Positions 7,550-12,824 of a DNA stretch of 13,267 bases are shown in pieces. Source of the stretch: JBASNZ01 sp049657775 (lineage in GTDB: Bacteria; Actinomycetota; Coriobacteriia; Anaerosomatales; Anaerosomataceae); contig JBASNZ010000025.1 in assembly GCA_049657775.1 (NCBI GenBank), forward strand, positions 1 to 13,267, written 5' to 3'. The first letter of the stretch is position 1, and the number at the start of each line of letters is the position of its first letter. Under the pieces are notes generated by a model, which had not been told where the DNA came from, searched no databases, and saw only the letters and a list, made by a program, of their open reading frames with translations. Both the position numbers and the translations under genes were made by a program.

Positions 7550-7595
7550 GTGCCTTCATACACCACTACCGGGGACGTCAACCGAGTCCCAATAG

Positions 7596-7613
7596 GTACC
7601 AACGAGTACCAAC
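7596..7613. repeat. short direct repeat GTACCAAC
   Basis: GTACCAAC occurs at 7596-7603 and 7606-7613 (10-bp period), followed by a weaker third unit GTCACCAG at 7615. It lies between the IS256 leader and repeat copy R2. A 10-bp period would place sites on one face of the helix. Confidence 0.5.
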
Positions 7614-7628
7614 AGTCACCAGATATTT

Positions 7629-7646
7629 GGGCGACAAATCCGGGGG
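7629..7646 (+). repeat. dispersed intergenic repeat, copy R2 (single unit)
   Basis: One 12-bp unit, GGGCGACAAATC, with the G-rich tail CGGGGG. The second unit is missing. It lies between the IS256 element and the 3' end of AbiEii copy 3. With the preceding bases it forms a small palindrome (ATTTG - 5 nt - CAAAT). Confidence 0.7.
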
Positions 7647-7682
7647 ATCAGACCGACCGCGAAGCACCAGGTCCCCGGGCCG

Positions 7683-8597
7683 TCAGCTCTGCTGCGCCCA
7701 TCCGGAGATCGGCGGCCACATCTTGCCGAAGTCGGCGCTGCTGGCCGCCGCAACAGAAGCGGGCATCACGAATGCGGCGATAGCGTCGGCCACGTCTTGA
7801 AGATCCTCAGGCAGATTGCCCGCGGATGCCGAGAACCCCTTCCGGTACGTGTCCCACATCCGTGACGTCTCCGGCTGCTCGGTGTACTCGCGCGTGAGTT
7901 CGACCGGCGTATCGGAGGGCAGCTCCGTTTCGCGGCGCTCGAACGTCGCGCGGATCGCGTTCGCGAGATCCTGACCATCGAACTCCAGGGTGCGCGAGAG
8001 CATCCAGATGTCGTGGTAGTCCTTCATCCAGCTGTTGACCAGACCGATCTCGATCATCGCCTGGAACTTCTCGGCAATGGCGGTGGCGGGTTGGTAGGCG
8101 AGGATCCTCGGAAACTCATCCTGCAGCAGAACGGGGTAGTCGACCCAACCAGGATCCGGCACGACCGCGTCGTCGACCCCGACGTCGAGGCGTAGCACGA
8201 ACCGTGCCCCGCCCAAGTCACCAGCAACCTTCACGCGGACGCCGGGATACCGATCCTCGACGGTGACGGCCTCTGCGTGGATCTCGGATTCGAACGCAAG
8301 GCCATCGTCGAGCCGGACCGAGAGGCACTCGGCGACGATGCCACGGATCGCCTCCGACGTGTTCTCGACGCGCCCGAGGAAGTCGATGCCGCGGGTCGGC
8401 CGCGCGACCGCGGCATCCCAGACGCGCAGCATGACGACGCCCTTGACCACCAGACGATCCGACCACTGCGTCTGCGACAGTCGGAATAAGAGCCGCTCCA
8501 TCGCGTAGTAGAGAACCGCCTGCTGGAAGTCCAGGTCGAGTTCCGTGGCCCGAGCCTTCAGTCGGCGGCGTATCTCGATCGGAGTCTGGGCGCTCAC
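7683..8597 (-). CDS. AbiEii-type nucleotidyltransferase toxin, copy 3 (type IV TA)
   Basis: A 304-residue AbiEii-family (PF08843-like) protein and close paralogue of broken copy 2. Landmarks: YYAMERLLFRLSQTQWSDRL (~30-49), VVKGVVMLRVW (~50-60), ARPTRGIDFLGRVEN (~64-78), VEDRYPGVRVKV, AYQPATAIAEKFQAM and WMKDYHDIWMLSR. The metal motif is altered: the position that is Asp in copy 2 (TRDIDF) is Gly here (codon GGC, 8388-8390), so one of the two DxD carboxylates is lost although the frame is intact. It starts with GTG at 8597, overlapping the antitoxin stop as GTGA. The family is certain; whether it is still toxic is doubtful. Confidence 0.88.
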   Translation of the reverse strand: MSAQTPIEIRRRLKARATELDLDFQQAVLYYAMERLLFRLSQTQWSDRLVVKGVVMLRVWDAAVARPTRGIDFLGRVENTSEAIRGIVAECLSVRLDDGLAFESEIHAEAVTVEDRYPGVRVKVAGDLGGARFVLRLDVGVDDAVVPDPGWVDYPVLLQDEFPRILAYQPATAIAEKFQAMIEIGLVNSWMKDYHDIWMLSRTLEFDGQDLANAIRATFERRETELPSDTPVELTREYTEQPETSRMWDTYRKGFSASAGNLPEDLQDVADAIAAFVMPASVAAASSADFGKMWPPISGWAQQS

Positions 8598-9208
8598 ATC
8601 AGTGCCTGGAGGTAGGGGCTCATGACCTGCTCTACACGGTCAACCTTGGCGTAGCGCATCAGCTGCGCAGGCGTCGCCCGGCGAGAGCGGATCGTCTCCT
8701 GCAGCGCCTCGATAGCCACGTCCTGTCCGATGCGATTGCGGTACTTGAAGCAGTCGGCGACGGTCTTGGCCAGATCGAACACCCGGATGGGCGTTCCGTC
8801 CATGTCGTGCTCTTCGACGCCGGCCGCCATGGCCTCGGCGCTCGTCGAGAACCGCTCGATGCGCGGGTAGGCGATCCTCGGCGCCTTGACTCCCCGTGGC
8901 AGCGCGATCTGCACCGCTGCCGGGATCTGCGTCCCGATGCCGTGGTACTCGAGCGCGCTCACCAGGCAAAGGACGGCGCGCGGGACGCGCCTGAGGACGG
9001 CGGCCACGCTGGGGTATGCAGGCAGCGGCGACGCGGCGAGATGGTAGACCCCACGGGAAAGTGGTTCGACGAGACCGGTATCACGCATCCAGTACAGCGT
9101 GCGCTTCTCGATGCCTGAGGCGAGCGCCTCGGAGGTGCCGAGCACTCCGCCAGCACGTTCGAAGGCGGCTGTCGCGCGTGCGAGTTCCATGTCCGAAGGT
9201 ATCCTCAT
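8594..9208 (-). CDS. AbiEi-type antitoxin / transcriptional regulator, copy 3
   Basis: An AbiEi-family antitoxin. The N-terminal helix-turn-helix region reads ATAAFERAGGVLGTSEALAS then GIEKRTLYWMRDTGLVEPLS and RGVYHLA. The C-terminal domain has VLCLVSALEYHGIGTQIP, FDLAKTVADCFKYRNRIGQD and VDRVEQVMSPYLQALM. I set the start at the ATG 9208 (about 204 residues) rather than the first ATG at 9247, because an 18-bp inverted repeat, probably the operator, lies in between and GGTGA is suitably placed; the ATG at 9190 is also possible. It forms a GTGA-coupled pair with the toxin downstream. A divergent Fic gene starts 188 bp away, so the intergenic region may control both. Confidence 0.85.
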   Translation of the reverse strand: MRIPSDMELARATAAFERAGGVLGTSEALASGIEKRTLYWMRDTGLVEPLSRGVYHLAASPLPAYPSVAAVLRRVPRAVLCLVSALEYHGIGTQIPAAVQIALPRGVKAPRIAYPRIERFSTSAEAMAAGVEEHDMDGTPIRVFDLAKTVADCFKYRNRIGQDVAIEALQETIRSRRATPAQLMRYAKVDRVEQVMSPYLQALM

Positions 9209-9223
9209 GGCATATAGGTCACC

Positions 9224-9241
9224 ACAGTTGCGGACAACTGT
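9224..9241. promoter_or_regulatory. inverted-repeat operator upstream of AbiEi copy 3
   Basis: ACAGTTG - CGGA - CAACTGT is a perfect 7-bp inverted repeat, 16 bp upstream of the chosen AbiEi start. On the minus strand a TATATG -10-like hexamer follows between it and the ATG. Position and symmetry fit an autoregulatory AbiEi site. Confidence 0.6.
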
Positions 9242-9266
9242 AGTCATCTTTATGCCACCTCAATTC

Positions 9267-9297
9267 GGGCGACAAATCGGGCGACAACTCCGGGGCG
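9267..9297 (+). repeat. dispersed intergenic tandem repeat, copy R3
   Basis: Units GGGCGACAAATC and GGGCGACAACTC, then CGGGGCG. The variable dinucleotide is GA in both. It lies in the divergent gap between AbiEi copy 3 and the first Fic gene. Confidence 0.8.
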
Positions 9298-9327
9298 CTC
9301 CGATCCGAAACGAGGCTGGAGCCGCTC

Positions 9328-9356
9328 TTGCCTTCTTTGTGATTAATCATATAATC
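9328..9356 (+). promoter_or_regulatory. sigma-70-like promoter with embedded operator for the first Fic gene
   Basis: TTGCCT (9328-9333), a 16-bp spacer and a perfect TATAAT (9350-9355) form a good promoter, about 40 bp before the Fic start. The spacer contains the perfect 10-bp palindrome TGATTAATCA (9340-9349), and a second symmetric pair GATTA - 6 nt - TAATC (9341-9356) covers the -10 box. A repressor bound here would block RNA polymerase. The winged-helix C-terminus of the Fic protein makes autoregulation plausible. Confidence 0.65.
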
Positions 9357-9395
9357 GCGTTAGTGTTTCGCGCTTCAATCAGGAAGGTTCTCGCC

Positions 9396-10583
9396 GTGTA
9401 CCGATACGAGACCACAGAGGCCGTCGCCGCAGGCGTCCGCCGGATCGAAGAGCTCCGCGCCCGCCTGGATGCGCAGGGGCCGCTCCCCCGGATCTGGCTC
9501 GGCCGGACAAGGCGCGACCTTGAGGCCGAAGCCGTAGCCGCCTCCACGATCATGGAGGGTGTGGCGGTCACCGTGGACGAAGCTCGCAGGATCCTGGCAG
9601 GCGACAGGCCGACCGGCGTCTCTGTGGAAGACATCGATCTGGTCGACGGCTATCGCGATGCCATGCGCTTCGTACTCGCTCGCGCCGATGCGGATGCGTT
9701 CCAGTGGCAGAGCGAACTTGTGCTCTCGCTGCACCACCTCGTGCTCGGCGGTTCGTATGCCAAGGGCGCAGGCCGGTTCAGGGAGACCCAGAACTGGCTC
9801 ACGAACAGGGCGAGCGGGGCACAGGTCTACCTGCCCCCTCCCGCCGAGAAGGTGCCATCGCTCGTGGATGAATTGGCGGCGTGGCTTCAAGCAACGGGTG
9901 AGCCCGGGCCGGTGACATCGGCGCTCGCGCACGTGTCGGTGGCCGGCATCCACCCCTTTTCCGATGGCAACGGCCGCACCGCGCGTATCGTCGCATCGCT
10001 TTCGATGTATCGCGCTGGATTCCGGTTGCCGCAATTCACCAGCCTCGAGGAGTGGTGGGGCCGTCACCTCGAGGACTACTACTCCGCATTCGACTGTCTC
10101 GGAACAAGGTGGGCTCCTGACACCAACGTCACCCCATTCCTCGAGGCCCACGTGCAAGCGCAGGTCGCCCAGGTCGAGGCGCTCTCGTTGCGCAACACCA
10201 CCGAACGCGCCCTGTGGACGGTGCTGCAGGACGCTGCCGTGATCGACATGGGCCTGAACGAGCGCGCCACGCATGCGCTCTACGACGCCTTCTTCGCGCG
10301 CGAGGTCACCAACCGCTACTACCGTGGGATGGCAGACGTCTCTGAGGTGACCGCCTCACACGACCTGGGCAAGCTCGTCGCAGCCGGCGTCCTCGAATCC
10401 AGGGGGGCTGGACGGAGCGCGCACTACGTCGCCGCGCCGGCGCTCTTCGAACTCGTGGTGCAGCACGCCGAGCTCGATCCGCGATGGCTCGGCACACCAG
10501 GGGACACTGTCGCCCAGCGAGACGCCGTTCTCACGGGACTTGCGAATCGCTTGCATGCGGCTAACGAGGCGCCCGAGGTCTGA
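9396..10583 (+). CDS. Fic-domain protein with N-terminal inhibitory motif and C-terminal winged helix
   Basis: A 395-residue Fic protein. Fic enzymes usually transfer AMP (or another nucleotide part) to a protein hydroxyl. The catalytic motif HPFSDGNGRTAR (~186-197) is complete (HxFx[D/E]GNGRxxR), with the flap segment VYLPPPAEKVPSLVDEL upstream. The N-terminal inhibitory helix motif STIMEG (~50-55; [S/T]xxxE[G/N]) marks a class II, self-inhibited enzyme. The C-terminal region (~275-350, SEVTASHDLGKLVAAGVLES) resembles a winged helix. The start is GTG 9396, 8 nt after AGGAAGG and downstream of a strong promoter. The frame is open back to 9099, but that stretch overlaps the antitoxin gene on the other strand and is not Fic-like. 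It is the only clear plus-strand gene and converges with the second Fic gene. Confidence 0.9.
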   Translation: MYRYETTEAVAAGVRRIEELRARLDAQGPLPRIWLGRTRRDLEAEAVAASTIMEGVAVTVDEARRILAGDRPTGVSVEDIDLVDGYRDAMRFVLARADADAFQWQSELVLSLHHLVLGGSYAKGAGRFRETQNWLTNRASGAQVYLPPPAEKVPSLVDELAAWLQATGEPGPVTSALAHVSVAGIHPFSDGNGRTARIVASLSMYRAGFRLPQFTSLEEWWGRHLEDYYSAFDCLGTRWAPDTNVTPFLEAHVQAQVAQVEALSLRNTTERALWTVLQDAAVIDMGLNERATHALYDAFFAREVTNRYYRGMADVSEVTASHDLGKLVAAGVLESRGAGRSAHYVAAPALFELVVQHAELDPRWLGTPGDTVAQRDAVLTGLANRLHAANEAPEV

Positions 10584-10588
10584 TGGCC

Positions 10589-10613
10589 GGGCAACAAATC
10601 GGGCAACAAATCC
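10589..10613 (+). repeat. dispersed intergenic tandem repeat, copy R4
   Basis: Two identical 12-bp units, GGGCAACAAATC, followed by CGAGCGCTC in place of the usual G-rich tail. The variable dinucleotide is AA in both. It fills most of the 51-bp gap between the two convergent Fic stops. Confidence 0.8.
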
Positions 10614-10634
10614 GAGCGCTCCCGGAAAGGGCCG

Positions 10635-11675
10635 TCAGGCCTGGCCACCCCTCGAGTACTTCGATGCCTTGTACGCTTCCACGGCGGCCCGACTGGATCG
10701 GTAGCGCCCGTCTGGCCCCATGATCGCCTCGAGCCGACCGCGTCCGGCCGCCTGCTTCAGCGCTGTCAGGCTGAACTCCTCGTCAGCGAGCGCCTCAAGC
10801 GGCACGTACTTGGCCGGGTCGGCGATGTTGGGGATGAGCCGGTGCAGGTTGTCCACGACGGACCTCGCGATGAGCTCCGCGAGCGGCCCGAGGTCGCCGT
10901 TGTCGGCACGGTCGAGTCCGTCCAGGTAGCGGCGGCGCTGTTCTTTGAAGATGACGATCGGCGGCCAGCCTAGTCGAACCAGAATCAGGTTGAGCAGCAG
11001 TCGGCCCGTTCGCCCGTTGCCGTCGATGAACGGATGAAGGCGCTCGAAGTCCACGTGTATGCGGGCGAGCGACTCGGGCACGTCGGCGAGCTCGAGGGCG
11101 CCGGCGCTCATCGCCCTGCCGAACTCATTCGCCTGATCCACCCAAGACGTGACCCCCGCCGGGACGAGCGGGTGCGTCGGCGGCGTCATGCCACCCGGGA
11201 AGGGCAGGATGTCATGCTTGCGGAAACTTCCGGGCGCCTCGTCCGCGTCCGCCTGTGGATGGGGCGCGACCTCCCAGACCTTGGCCATCGCGAGCTCGTG
11301 GACGTGGCGTACCTCGGTCACGCTCATCAGGCCGTCGTGCACGAGCTTCTCTGGGGCCACTCCCTGCTGGTAGACCCAGCGCGCGGCCTCTGAGTACCCG
11401 AGGACCTCCATGTAGTCCTTGAGCTCCTTTGATCCCACCGCACGGCCCTGCTCGAGAAGCTGCTCGACTTCGCGCAGCACCAGGGTGTTGCCTTCCAGTG
11501 CCGTCGAGTGATGCGCCTCGAGATACCACACCCCATCCCAGAGCTGTTTGGCCTCGACCGGGGTCGGAAGCCCGCCGTATCGCCCGAGCTCGTCAATGGC
11601 GGTTGCGAAGCGCTGGAATACCGCGGTGCGAGAAGGCCGCCCGCGTCGTGCGCGATCCTGCGAAGAATGTGTCAT
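10635..11675 (-). CDS. Fic-domain protein, second copy, different subfamily
   Basis: A 346-residue Fic protein, only distantly related to its neighbour. It has the catalytic motif HPFIDGNGRTGR (~214-225) and the N-terminal inhibitory motif STALEG (~57-62) in HHSTALEGNTLVL, so it is again a class II architecture. The segment KHDILPFPGGMTPPTHPLVP (~153-172) is typical of a Fic subfamily with an extended insert. The C-terminal stretch FSLTALKQAAGRGRLEAIMG, then YRSSRAAVEAYKAS, looks like a small DNA-binding helix-turn-helix tail. The ATG at 11675 follows GAGGGG at good spacing. Upstream is a long inverted repeat, a candidate operator. It could be a stand-alone regulator or stress protein, or the toxin of an unrecognised pair; no Fic antitoxin gene is adjacent. 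Confidence 0.9.
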   Translation of the reverse strand: MTHSSQDRARRGRPSRTAVFQRFATAIDELGRYGGLPTPVEAKQLWDGVWYLEAHHSTALEGNTLVLREVEQLLEQGRAVGSKELKDYMEVLGYSEAARWVYQQGVAPEKLVHDGLMSVTEVRHVHELAMAKVWEVAPHPQADADEAPGSFRKHDILPFPGGMTPPTHPLVPAGVTSWVDQANEFGRAMSAGALELADVPESLARIHVDFERLHPFIDGNGRTGRLLLNLILVRLGWPPIVIFKEQRRRYLDGLDRADNGDLGPLAELIARSVVDNLHRLIPNIADPAKYVPLEALADEEFSLTALKQAAGRGRLEAIMGPDGRYRSSRAAVEAYKASKYSRGGQA

Positions 11676-11711
11676 CGTGACCCCTCAGAAAGTCAACAAT
11701 GACAACTTAGC

Positions 11712-11754
11712 AATTTGTCGTCGCTCATGCCAGCTAAATCAACGACGATAAATT
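11712..11754. promoter_or_regulatory. long inverted repeat upstream of the second Fic gene
   Basis: AATTTGTCGTCG (11712-11723) and CGACGATAAATT (11743-11754) pair over 12 bp with one mismatch, separated by 19 nt, starting 37 bp upstream of the Fic start. Centre-to-centre spacing of 31 bp (about three helical turns) fits two half-sites for a dimeric regulator. It could equally form a cruciform or hairpin. Confidence 0.55.
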
Positions 11755-11955
11755 CCCGTGGAGAAGGCCCGCGTATGTTCTTGAGAAGAACCGGGGGCCG
11801 GTCAGACGGCGACGTCCTCACAGCCCCTGAGCTGCGGCTTTGATCCTGCAGCGGGGGTTGAGGTGGGCAGTACCGCAGCCCGACATCCCCACGCATTTGG
11901 GCACCAAATCGGGCACCAAGCCGGGTTCTGAACAAGTCGGACCCAAGGAATCGAC
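11755..11955. other. intergenic region with no recognisable gene
   Basis: Between the second Fic leader and the IS3 remnant I see no convincing coding sequence on either strand. It contains a small perfect palindrome TTCTTGAGAAGAA (11778-11790) and repeat copy R5. Confidence 0.5.
11899..11925 (+). repeat. dispersed intergenic tandem repeat, copy R5
   Basis: Units GGGCACCAAATC and GGGCACCAAGCC, then GGG. The variable dinucleotide is AC in both. The bases before it complete a perfect palindrome ATTTGG - GCA - CCAAAT (11896-11910). This is the last copy before the insertion-sequence debris. Confidence 0.8.
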
Positions 11956-11978
11956 TGGAGCTGCCCCGTTTCCGTTGA
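11956..11978. repeat. probable IS3-family terminal inverted repeat
   Basis: A stretch beginning TGGAGCTGCCCCGTTTCC lies 11 bp beyond the stop of the IS3-type transposase tail, where the element's right end should be. It has the TG tip and C-run usual for this family. No matching left end is visible, so the element is decayed. Confidence 0.45.
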
Positions 11979-11988
11979 TACCTGAAAA

Positions 11989-12105
11989 CTAGGACGCGGC
12001 GGTCTGCAGCTGCCGCTGCTCCAGTTTCCGCTCGAACTCCGCCGGTGACAAGTTGCCGAGCGACGAGTGTCCCCGATGCGGGTTGTAGAATCCCTCGATG
12101 TGGAA
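11989..12105 (-). pseudogene. IS3-family transposase (OrfB) 3' remnant
   Basis: About 38 residues match the extreme C-terminus of IS3-family integrase-core transposases: FHIEGFYNPHRGHSSLGNLS followed by PAEFER and a short tail to the stop at 11989. The DDE catalytic region upstream is missing; beyond 12105 the frame no longer resembles a transposase. Confidence 0.8.
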
Positions 12106-12217
12106 CCCGGGGCGTTTCACTTGTTTGGCCACAGGAAGCCAATCCAAACCGTCGCGGAGAACAGGTGATCGTGGCGTCTGAACCAGGCGCCGAAGCCGAG
12201 AGAAGATCGCACTGCGG

Positions 12218-12298
12218 CATCCGCTTGCGCACCGACTTCGCCTTGCCGACGTACAGCATCTCGTCGCCCTGCTTCCACAGGCAGACGCCCGGCGACGT
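12218..12298 (-). pseudogene. UvrC N-terminal GIY-YIG fragment (relic)
   Basis: On the minus strand 27 codons read TSPGVCLWKQGDEM, then LYVGKAKSVRKRM, the hallmark of the UvrC N-terminal GIY-YIG nuclease domain (usually PGVYL...LYVGKAKxLRKR). In an adjacent frame just upstream, PDISTQLAH (to about 12330) resembles the residues that precede this motif in UvrC, suggesting a frameshift. After RKRM the similarity ends, and no other UvrC domain follows. It is a non-functional fragment, perhaps carried in during rearrangement. Confidence 0.7.
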
Positions 12299-12345
12299 GC
12301 GCCAGCTGGGTGCTGATGTCGGGCGTGGCGGTCACCGGACGCGAG

Positions 12346-12523
12346 CCCCATTGGCCTTGCTGCTGCAGTACATGACAAGACCGCCCACTCCCCGCCTTCT
12401 TCCCGAAGGCACGCCACGCCAGCAGCCGCACGCACCAGTTTACGACTGCCGCTTCGCCGTGACATCTGGTCAAGCACGTCCTGGTCCAGACTGCGCATGC
12501 ACCGGCGCAGCTGTCCACGACGA
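12346..12523. other. unassigned stretch between relics
   Basis: Frames on both strands are open in places, but none encodes a product I recognise. It is likely decayed DNA between the UvrC relic and the IS21-like end. Confidence 0.4.
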
Positions 12524-12565
12524 TGTCAAATCGACCCCTCTGCGCCGATTTGAAATTGGCCCCCC
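12524..12565. mobile_element. IS21-family-like terminal fragment
   Basis: TGTCAAATCGACCCC (12524-12538) and a second degenerate unit GATTTGAAATTGGCCCC (12547-12563) resemble the repeated end sequences of IS21-family elements. The TG tip is at the left, so the element body would have extended to the right, where AbiEi sequence now begins. No istA or istB genes remain. Confidence 0.55.
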
Positions 12566-12735
12566 TAGGCGGCGTGATACGCAAGCAGAGAGCGCGAGTA
12601 ACCGGCCTCAGCGGCCTGCGACGCGGTGAAGTAGCCGGCGCGCGCGTCCGCAACGAGGTAAAGCACGTCCTCATCGGGACTTGGCGGCACGTCTTTGTGC
12701 GCATATTGTCGTGCTTTCCTTGACATCCTGCACAC
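12566..12735 (-). pseudogene. AbiEi-type antitoxin, copy 4, 5' remnant
   Basis: The N-terminal ~56 residues of an AbiEi-like winged-helix protein: DEDVLYLVADARAGYFTASQ, AAEAGYSRSLLAYHA, then a stop created at the junction with the IS21-like end. This matches the usual AbiEi opening (AGYFT..QA...G.SR.LL.YH). The likely start is GTG 12735, after AGGTG at 7-nt spacing; ATG 12726 is possible. The rest of the antitoxin and any toxin partner are gone. Confidence 0.7.
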
Positions 12736-12824
12736 GATGCTACACCTGAGTCGACACCACCAGAGCCAGCCGCCAGCTCTCACCAGCGCTGGGTGCACAG
12801 AGATGCCATAGTCGCAGTGGGATG

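Larger units (their letters stand above)
6275..7590 (-). mobile_element. IS256-family insertion sequence, boundaries approximate
   Basis: The element is defined by its transposase gene. Weakly similar ends are visible: on the minus strand the 5' side has a TAGTGGTGTATGAAG stretch (7557-7571 region), and on the plus strand at the left there is CTCTAGTGTGCAAAG (about 6280-6294), with a shared ACG and a C-x-G spacing outside them. I could not find a clean target-site duplication, so the stated limits are estimates. The element sits between the ATPase gene and repeat copy R2. Confidence 0.5.

Noticed and set aside
6243..7590. GGGAC-type IS256 terminal repeats at 6243 and 7590
   Set aside because: About 10 of 15 positions agree, but no flanking target duplication exists, so I did not use them as exact element ends.
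9209..9247. AbiEi copy 3 starting at ATG 9247
   Set aside because: The first codons would lie inside an 18-bp inverted repeat that looks like the operator, and similarity to AbiEi starts later.
9099..9395. N-terminal extension of the first Fic gene to 9099
   Set aside because: The stretch overlaps the AbiEi gene antisense, crosses repeat R3 and the promoter, and has no Fic similarity. GTG 9396 has a good ribosome-binding site.
10584..10634. A bidirectional terminator between the two Fic genes
   Set aside because: Only GAGCGCTC and weak GC-rich symmetry are present, with no T-tracts; the gap is mainly repeat R4.
3363..11925. Classical integron attC sites or a CRISPR array
   Set aside because: No RYYYAAC/GTTRRRY pairs of an attC were seen at the repeats, and the units are too far apart, with genes between them, for a CRISPR array.
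11693..12259. A 188-codon minus-strand frame starting at the UvrC motif
   Set aside because: Only its first few codons match UvrC; the remainder runs through the IS3 remnant in a different frame, repeat R5 and intergenic DNA, so it is chance.
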